A stretch of DNA of 64,000 nt, taken from HT1-32 sp040219025. GTDB taxonomy: Bacteria > Pseudomonadota > Alphaproteobacteria > Rhodospirillales > HT1-32. Below, one piece after another: positions 59,512-64,000 of this stretch (its first letter is position 1; each line of letters starts with the position of its first letter). Where the stretch lies: NCBI GenBank assembly GCA_040219025.1, contig JAVJTE010000020.1:186001-250000 (forward strand), read 5' to 3'. The translations under genes and the position numbers were made by a program. The notes under the pieces are model-generated. The model was given only the letters and a program-made list of their open reading frames with translations, did no database searches and was not told the DNA's origin.

Positions 59512-60486
59512 ATGAGCTTCACCATCGTCGATCCGGCCACACCGCGACTGAACCGAAGCGAACTTGCCGTCCCCGGCTCCCGCCCGGAATTGTTCGAGAA
59601 GGCGGCCAAGGGGCCGGTCGATGTGGTCTTCCTCGATTGCGAAGATGCCGTGGCACCTGATGACAAGCCGCAGGCCCGCAAGAATATCATCGAGGGCCTG
59701 AATGATGTGGACTGGGGCAACAAGACGGTCAGCGTTCGCATCAACGGGCTTGATACCCACTACATGTACCGCGATGTGGTCGATATTGTCGAAGCCTGCC
59801 CGCGGCTTGACCTGATCATGATCCCGAAAGCCGGGACCGCTGCGGATATCTATGCCCTCGACATGCTGGTCACCCAGATCGAGACGGCCATGGGCCGGCC
59901 GCGCAAGATCGGCTTCGAGATGATCATTGAAAGTGCGCTCGGCATGGCGAATGTCGATGCCATCGCCGCCGCCTCGCCACGCAATGAAAGCCTGCATTTC
60001 GGGGTGGCCGACTATGCCGCCTCGACCAAGGCGAAGACCACCGGCATCGGCGGTCCGAATGCCGGCTATGGCGTGCTGACCGACCCGGACGCGAGCGGCA
60101 ACCGGGACTATCACTGGGGTGACATGTGGCATTATGCGATCAACCGCATGGTCGTCGCCGCCCGCGCCAACGGGCTGCGCCCGGTTGACGGCCCGTTCGG
60201 CGATTTCTCTGACCCTGAGGGCTACAAGGCACAGGCCAGCCGTTCTGCCGTTCTGGGCTGCGAGGGCAAATGGGCCATCCATCCGAGCCAGGTCGGGCTG
60301 GCGAACGAGGTCTTCAGCCCGTCGGAAACAGAAGTCGCCCAGGCCAAGCGCATTCTCGAAGCCATGGAAAAGGCGCAGAAGGAAGGCAAGGGCGCCGTTG
60401 CCCTGGATGGCCGCCTGATCGATATTGCCTCCATCAAGCAGGCCGAGGTCATGGTACAGAAGGCCGCACAGATCGCCGGTCACTGA
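59512..60486 (+). CDS. mcl1: L-malyl-CoA/beta-methylmalyl-CoA lyase (Mcl1-like)
   Basis: A 324-residue CitE-like enzyme that reversibly splits L-malyl-CoA or beta-methylmalyl-CoA to glyoxylate plus acetyl- or propionyl-CoA, a step of the ethylmalonyl-CoA pathway and of glyoxylate assimilation. Landmarks are LNRSELAVPGSRPELFEKAA, FLDCEDAVAPDDK, VRINGLDT, FEMIIESALGMAN, ADYAASTKAKTTGIGG and GKWAIHPSQVGLANEVFSPS, close to Rhodobacter Mcl1 as I remember it. The ATG at 59512 follows CGGGAG. The product could also be used in other acyl-CoA cleavages. Confidence 0.9.
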   Translation: MSFTIVDPATPRLNRSELAVPGSRPELFEKAAKGPVDVVFLDCEDAVAPDDKPQARKNIIEGLNDVDWGNKTVSVRINGLDTHYMYRDVVDIVEACPRLDLIMIPKAGTAADIYALDMLVTQIETAMGRPRKIGFEMIIESALGMANVDAIAAASPRNESLHFGVADYAASTKAKTTGIGGPNAGYGVLTDPDASGNRDYHWGDMWHYAINRMVVAARANGLRPVDGPFGDFSDPEGYKAQASRSAVLGCEGKWAIHPSQVGLANEVFSPSETEVAQAKRILEAMEKAQKEGKGAVALDGRLIDIASIKQAEVMVQKAAQIAGH

Positions 60487-60541
60487 ATCCGGACAAGAGC
60501 CGGCAATCGCCAAACCACAGCGCCTGTGCTAGGACATAATC

Positions 60542-61498
60542 ATGCAATCCTATCTCGATTTTGAAAAACCCGTCGCCGAGCTTGAAGGCAAGATCCACGA
60601 GCTTCGTCACATCTCCGGATCGGGCGAGCTCAATATCGCCGAGGAAGTGAGCCGGTTGCAGGGCAAGGTCGAAAAGCTGCTGACCCAGACCTATGGCAAG
60701 CTGACGCCCTGGCAGAAGACCCAGGTTGCCCGCCATCCGGGTCGCCCGCATTTCCTGCAATATGCCGCTCAGCTGATGGAAGAGTTCGAACCGCTGTCCG
60801 GCGACCGCAATTTTGCCGAAGACGCCGCCATCATCGGCGGCATTGGCCGATTTCGCGGAAAATCAATCCTGCTGATGGGCCACGAGAAGGGGGCAGATAC
60901 GGAAAGCCGCCTGAAGCATAATTTCGGCATGGCCCGGCCGGAAGGCTATCGCAAGGCGGATCGCCTGATGCGTCTGGCTGAACGCTTCCACCTGCCGGTC
61001 GTGACGCTGGTTGATACCTCCGGGGCGTATCCCGGCATCGATGCCGAAGCCCGCGGCCAGTCGGAAGCCATCGCCCGGTCGATTGAAACCTGCCTCGACC
61101 TGACAACCCCGCTGGTCAGCGTGGTCATCGGTGAAGGCGGATCCGGCGGGGCCATTGCCCTGGCGGTCGCAAACCGGGTCTTCATGCTGGAACATGCAGT
61201 CTATTCCGTCATCTCGCCGGAAGGCTGCGCCTCGATCCTGTGGCGGGAAGGCACGAAAGCACCGGATGCCGCCGCCGCCATGCGCATCACCGCAGATGAC
61301 CTGTTCCGTCTCGGCGTCATCGACCAGGTCATCAGCGAGCCGCTTGGCGGAGCGCACCGCGACCCGGTGGTGGCCATCACCACCGTCGGTGACCAGATTG
61401 AGCGGTCGCTGGCCGAACTGTCCGGGCAGTCCGGGGACGCGCTGCGCGCCGGACGGCGCAAGAAGTTTCTGGAGATGGGCCGCAGCGGCCTGAACTGA
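60542..61498 (+). CDS. accA: Acetyl-CoA carboxylase carboxyltransferase subunit alpha
   Basis: A 318-residue AccA, the alpha half of the carboxyltransferase that makes malonyl-CoA for fatty acid synthesis. The block YLDFEKPVAELEGKIHEL starts the family, followed by GRPHFLQYA, GHEKG, FGMARPEGYRKA, DTSGAYPGIDAEARGQSEAI and the GEGGSGGAIALAVANRV oxyanion loop region. It is 55 bases downstream of mcl1 and may share its transcript. Confidence 0.97.
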   Translation: MQSYLDFEKPVAELEGKIHELRHISGSGELNIAEEVSRLQGKVEKLLTQTYGKLTPWQKTQVARHPGRPHFLQYAAQLMEEFEPLSGDRNFAEDAAIIGGIGRFRGKSILLMGHEKGADTESRLKHNFGMARPEGYRKADRLMRLAERFHLPVVTLVDTSGAYPGIDAEARGQSEAIARSIETCLDLTTPLVSVVIGEGGSGGAIALAVANRVFMLEHAVYSVISPEGCASILWREGTKAPDAAAAMRITADDLFRLGVIDQVISEPLGGAHRDPVVAITTVGDQIERSLAELSGQSGDALRAGRRKKFLEMGRSGLN

Positions 61499-61532
61499 CG
61501 CCCGCCCGGTATCGCTTGCGGCAGAAATTCCG

Positions 61533-61547
61533 GCCAATGAATGGTTG
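61533..61547 (+). repeat. 15-bp direct repeat upstream of lipoprotein genes (copy 1)
   Basis: The word CAATGAATGGTTGAA occurs here and again at 62261-62275. The two copies end 59 and 55 bases before the ATGs of the two paralogous lipoprotein genes. TTGAA inside it may serve as a -35 element, so the duplication probably included the promoter. Confidence 0.65.
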
Positions 61548-61605
61548 AATAATTTTTTATTATCCATACGCTTTCTCCTGTGTTGTTACCTGAGGAGCGC
61601 AATCC

Positions 61606-62232
61606 ATGAAATTCACCGTCACCCTGCTTTCTGCCCTGCTCATTCTCACCGGCTGCGTTACCGGAGAGCGCGACAGCGGCGGCAGGGGCATGCAGCTGAC
61701 GCAGGCAACGGAAATCGAGTTCTCCGCAACCGATCTCGATATCCCGCTTTATCTCGGTGATTCAATCGCCTCGGTAACCCAGGTCGTCCGGGACAATGCA
61801 GCGCCGATTGACACCTATAATCTGGGCGACAAGGGATCGATCCGGACCCAGCGGGTCAGCGCCTTTTTCGGCGACAAGACCCAGGAACAGATCAGCAGCC
61901 GTGAAAATTTCATCGAGCAACTGAATCGGGTCACCAGTGGCCGGTCTGTTGCAGACAACCAGATCACAGCAATTACCCATAACGGCAACAAACGGCCAAT
62001 CGGGTACAAGGCCGTCTATAGTCAGGGCACAAACAAATGCCTGTATGCCAATACGGGCTACCGGATGCGGGGACTGACCATCTACAGCAACGAGACAGGC
62101 AATGCCGATACCATCATTGATGCGCTGATCTGCGGTGACGAGAAACTGGTCGCGGCAGCCTCTGAAATGCTGTCGAATGTGGTGAAAGTTGATGATCGGG
62201 AAGCCTATGCCAGAGCGCTGGCAAAGACCTGA
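61606..62232 (+). CDS. Putative lipoprotein, paralogue 1
   Basis: A 208-residue protein with a lipobox LTGC (Cys17) and the start VTGERDSGG shared with its neighbour. The mature part has a strand-rich core (EFSATDLDIPLYLGDSIASV, APIDTYNLGDKGSI) and two cysteines at 145 and 176, at the same positions in the paralogue, likely a disulfide. I do not recognise a family. TGAGGAG precedes the start. Secreted and lipid-anchored; function unknown. Confidence 0.72.
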   Translation: MKFTVTLLSALLILTGCVTGERDSGGRGMQLTQATEIEFSATDLDIPLYLGDSIASVTQVVRDNAAPIDTYNLGDKGSIRTQRVSAFFGDKTQEQISSRENFIEQLNRVTSGRSVADNQITAITHNGNKRPIGYKAVYSQGTNKCLYANTGYRMRGLTIYSNETGNADTIIDALICGDEKLVAAASEMLSNVVKVDDREAYARALAKT

Positions 62233-62260
62233 CAACAGGGCCGGGACCAGCGGTTCCCGT

Positions 62261-62275
62261 CAATGAATGGTTGAA
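62261..62275 (+). repeat. 15-bp direct repeat upstream of lipoprotein genes (copy 2)
   Basis: Second copy of CAATGAATGGTTGAA, upstream of the second lipoprotein gene. The flanking sequence differs from copy 1, so the word itself is what has been kept. Confidence 0.65.
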
Positions 62276-62329
62276 CCTTATCGCGCCGTTTCCTAGTCTT
62301 CGATGCTTGCTCTCAACAGGGGGTCGCCG

Positions 62330-62962
62330 ATGAAGGTTTTCGTAACGGGGCTGATGGTAACCGTCCTGTCGCTGACCGGTTGCGTAACCGGAGAGCGCGA
62401 CAGCGGCGGCACTGTGATGCAACTCTCGGCCGCACAGGAAATTGTCTTCCCGGAGACCGACCTGACCGTCCCGCTTTACCTGCATGGATATATCGCCTCG
62501 GTCACCCAGGAAATCAGGGACAACACCTCTCCCATCGACAATTACAATCTCGGCGAGAAGGGCAGTGTCCAGACCCAGCGGGCGGCAAACTGGTTTTCAG
62601 AGAAAACCGAAGACCGGATGGCCAGCCGGACTGAATTCAGCGAACGCCTGCAGACGATCACGAACAACCGGCCCATTGACGGCGAGATTACAGAGCTGGC
62701 CCATAACGACCGGGTCCGGACCCGCGGATTTTCTGCCCGCTTCAAGCGCAGTACCGTAAACTGCCTCTATGCCCGCGGCGGCTATCGCCTCGGCGGAGCC
62801 ACGCCCTATGACAACGACCGGGGACTGATCGATACCGTTATCGAGGCCTGGACCTGTGGTGACGATGACCTCATCCGGGCGACTGAAGACATGCTGGCCA
62901 ATGTGCAGAAGGTCGGCGACCGCGCCGCCTATGCCGAAGATCTGAAAAAAGCCGGCATATGA
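62330..62962 (+). CDS. Putative lipoprotein, paralogue 2
   Basis: A 210-residue paralogue of the upstream product with lipobox LTGC (Cys18), the identical GCVTGERDSGG segment, PIDNYNLGEKGSVQTQR, and cysteines at 145 and 176 in CLYARGGYRL and TCGDDDL. The start is the ATG at 62330 where the signal peptide begins. Its stop overlaps the start of the next gene (ATGA), so this copy is translationally tied to a metzincin-like lipoprotein. Confidence 0.72.
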   Translation: MKVFVTGLMVTVLSLTGCVTGERDSGGTVMQLSAAQEIVFPETDLTVPLYLHGYIASVTQEIRDNTSPIDNYNLGEKGSVQTQRAANWFSEKTEDRMASRTEFSERLQTITNNRPIDGEITELAHNDRVRTRGFSARFKRSTVNCLYARGGYRLGGATPYDNDRGLIDTVIEAWTCGDDDLIRATEDMLANVQKVGDRAAYAEDLKKAGI

Positions 62963-64000
62963 GGAGGCTGGCCTGCCTTGCTGTCGTTCTCGGGCTTGCG
63001 GCCTGTGTGAACAACCCGACCCGGCTGAAAGCACTCGATCATACTTATAATCTGGCCGAGACCGCGAATGACCCGGCCTTCAGCCGGCTTGCAGCCTTCT
63101 TCGATGAGGCAGCTTTCGGCCATGATGACGTGCTGATGCGCGGCGAGATCAAATCCTACGAACGGGTGCTGACCCGCTGGGATCTGCCAATGCGCATTAC
63201 CATCGGCGGGGTGGTCAGCGCGTCGGTGGAAAAGAAAGTGCGCGAACGGCTCGAATATTTTCAGGAACTGACCGGCGTCCGGCTGGTCTGGGAAGGCCGG
63301 GATGCAAAACGCTACAACGTGAAGATCGTCCTCAGCCCGACCAGTGGTATCCGGCAGCGGGCAAGCCATGATACCGCCTGTTTTGCGAGAACCCGCGAGT
63401 CCTCCGGAGGCATCACCTCGGCCACCATCTTTCTGCCCTATGATCGTGAAAGACTGCTGAACGACTGCCTCGATCATGAACTGCTGCATGCCTTCGGCTT
63501 TGGCGGGCATTCTCATCGCATGAGTTCCGCCCTCAGCTATATGCATAATCTCGGGCGGCTCACGGCCTGGGACGAAATCATGCTGCGCACCCTCTACAGC
63601 CCGGCGCTGACAACCGGCATGCATCGCGAGGCGGCATGGCCGATCCTGCAGAACCTGCTGTCCGAGGAACTGAACCGGCTGACCGCCGGGACAACACCGC
63701 TGCCCGAACTCGGTCCCGAATACTGGGCTGTCTTCGCTGATGAGACGCCCTTTACCTACAGTGCAAAAGGACTTCCGGACCTGCCACGGCTGGCGCTCGG
63801 CTACCGGTCCGGCAGCACCGGTCAGGTCCAGACACGGGCAACCTTTGCCCCGGCAGACGGCGATCCCAGGGCGGAAATCACCCTGGCGTCCGGGACAAGT
63901 CTGAAAGAGCAATGGTCGGAAGTCTCAAAACGCTGGCGGCTTATCGCCCGCGGCGTCTCAACACTGGACTCACCGGAGGAACGGACAGTCGGAGACTTCT
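62959..64000 (+). CDS. Lipoprotein with metzincin-type zinc motif, DUF2927-like (partial)
   Basis: The gene runs off the right edge; 347 codons are seen, starting at ATG 62959 inside the previous stop (ATGA). A lipobox-like LAAC puts the lipidated cysteine at residue 16. A domain resembling DUF2927 (WDLPMRITIGG, then KRYNVKIVL) leads to DHELLHAFGFGGHSH: His173, Glu174, His177 and His184 form the full HExxHxxGxxH(+1) zinc motif of metzincins, and SALSYM shortly after could be the Met-turn. It is likely a periplasmic or outer-membrane protease; substrate unknown, with the two upstream lipoproteins as obvious candidates for partners. Confidence 0.75.
   Translation, partial: MRRLACLAVVLGLAACVNNPTRLKALDHTYNLAETANDPAFSRLAAFFDEAAFGHDDVLMRGEIKSYERVLTRWDLPMRITIGGVVSASVEKKVRERLEYFQELTGVRLVWEGRDAKRYNVKIVLSPTSGIRQRASHDTACFARTRESSGGITSATIFLPYDRERLLNDCLDHELLHAFGFGGHSHRMSSALSYMHNLGRLTAWDEIMLRTLYSPALTTGMHREAAWPILQNLLSEELNRLTAGTTPLPELGPEYWAVFADETPFTYSAKGLPDLPRLALGYRSGSTGQVQTRATFAPADGDPRAEITLASGTSLKEQWSEVSKRWRLIARGVSTLDSPEERTVGDF

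Noticed and set aside
62929..63912. A 327-codon minus-strand open frame at the right end
   Set aside because: The plus strand of the same region codes for a lipoprotein with an HExxHxxGxxH-type motif and is translationally coupled to the upstream gene; the minus frame is its shadow.

Overview
The window looks like chromosomal DNA of a GC-rich alphaproteobacterium. It carries single-copy housekeeping genes (rpoH, secA, polA, rlmH-rsfS-nadD, tgt-queA, accA, a CGT-anticodon tRNA-Thr). Palindromic repeats of the kind common in alphaproteobacterial intergenic regions and a malyl-CoA lyase of the Rhodobacter Mcl1 type also fit. Rhodospirillales-like is a guess; I cannot place it more closely. I see no phage genes, no IS transposase, no CRISPR array and no conjugation genes.

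Layout. 0-5.5 kb: a PLP enzyme and GntR/FCD regulator read left, diverging from galB-galC-galD (lower gallate/protocatechuate-4,5 route), followed by an MFS exporter. 5.8-11.7 kb: aminopeptidase P, PhhB, then an overlapping VOC / class III CoA-transferase / HMG-CoA-lyase-like operon with a LysR regulator. 11.8-18.1 kb, all leftward: a three-gene exported cluster (amidohydrolase, YtkA-like protein, diheme peroxidase), another CoA-transferase, a histidine kinase with a plant-ETR1-like ethylene-binding domain, rpoH and a small zinc-finger protein. 18.2-28.3 kb: orphan ABC ATPase, lipoprotein hydrolase, GST, ThpR, aldo-keto reductase, FIST protein, and the tesA / ybbA-ybbP pair whose start codons share one CATG, then a Bax-inhibitor-1 protein with a clear terminator. 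28.4-34.4 kb: TerB-like protein, secA, a ThDP enzyme, an SDR. 34.6-38.7 kb: a 1109-residue transglutaminase-DUF2126 protein and an isolated MlaF-type ATPase. 38.9-46.9 kb: UDG, CobB, LMW phosphatase, polA, rlmH, rsfS, nadD, MFS, DUF1289.

47-51.7 kb is an unusual cluster: two tandem TPR proteins ending in a putative 2OG-Fe(II) oxygenase domain, a DMT transporter, and a facing peroxiredoxin-like/2OG-oxygenase fusion. 51.9-54.6 kb: tRNA-Thr, an AT-rich stretch with three near-consensus DnaA boxes and an IHF-type site, a J-domain-like protein, a GNAT/cyclic-nucleotide-binding fusion, and an internally deleted SDR remnant. 54.6-57.3 kb is a queuosine operon (transporter, queA, tgt). 57.7-61.5 kb: EamA transporter, IclR regulator, mcl, accA. 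The right end (61.6-64 kb) holds two paralogous lipoproteins translationally linked to a truncated lipoprotein with a metzincin-type zinc motif.

Spots most worth follow-up: the ethylene-receptor-like kinase, the three-oxygenase cluster, the duplicated lipoprotein/metzincin cassette, the DnaA-box cluster, and probable AUU/AUA start codons placed exactly behind good ribosome binding sites. None is proven to be a new system from sequence alone.
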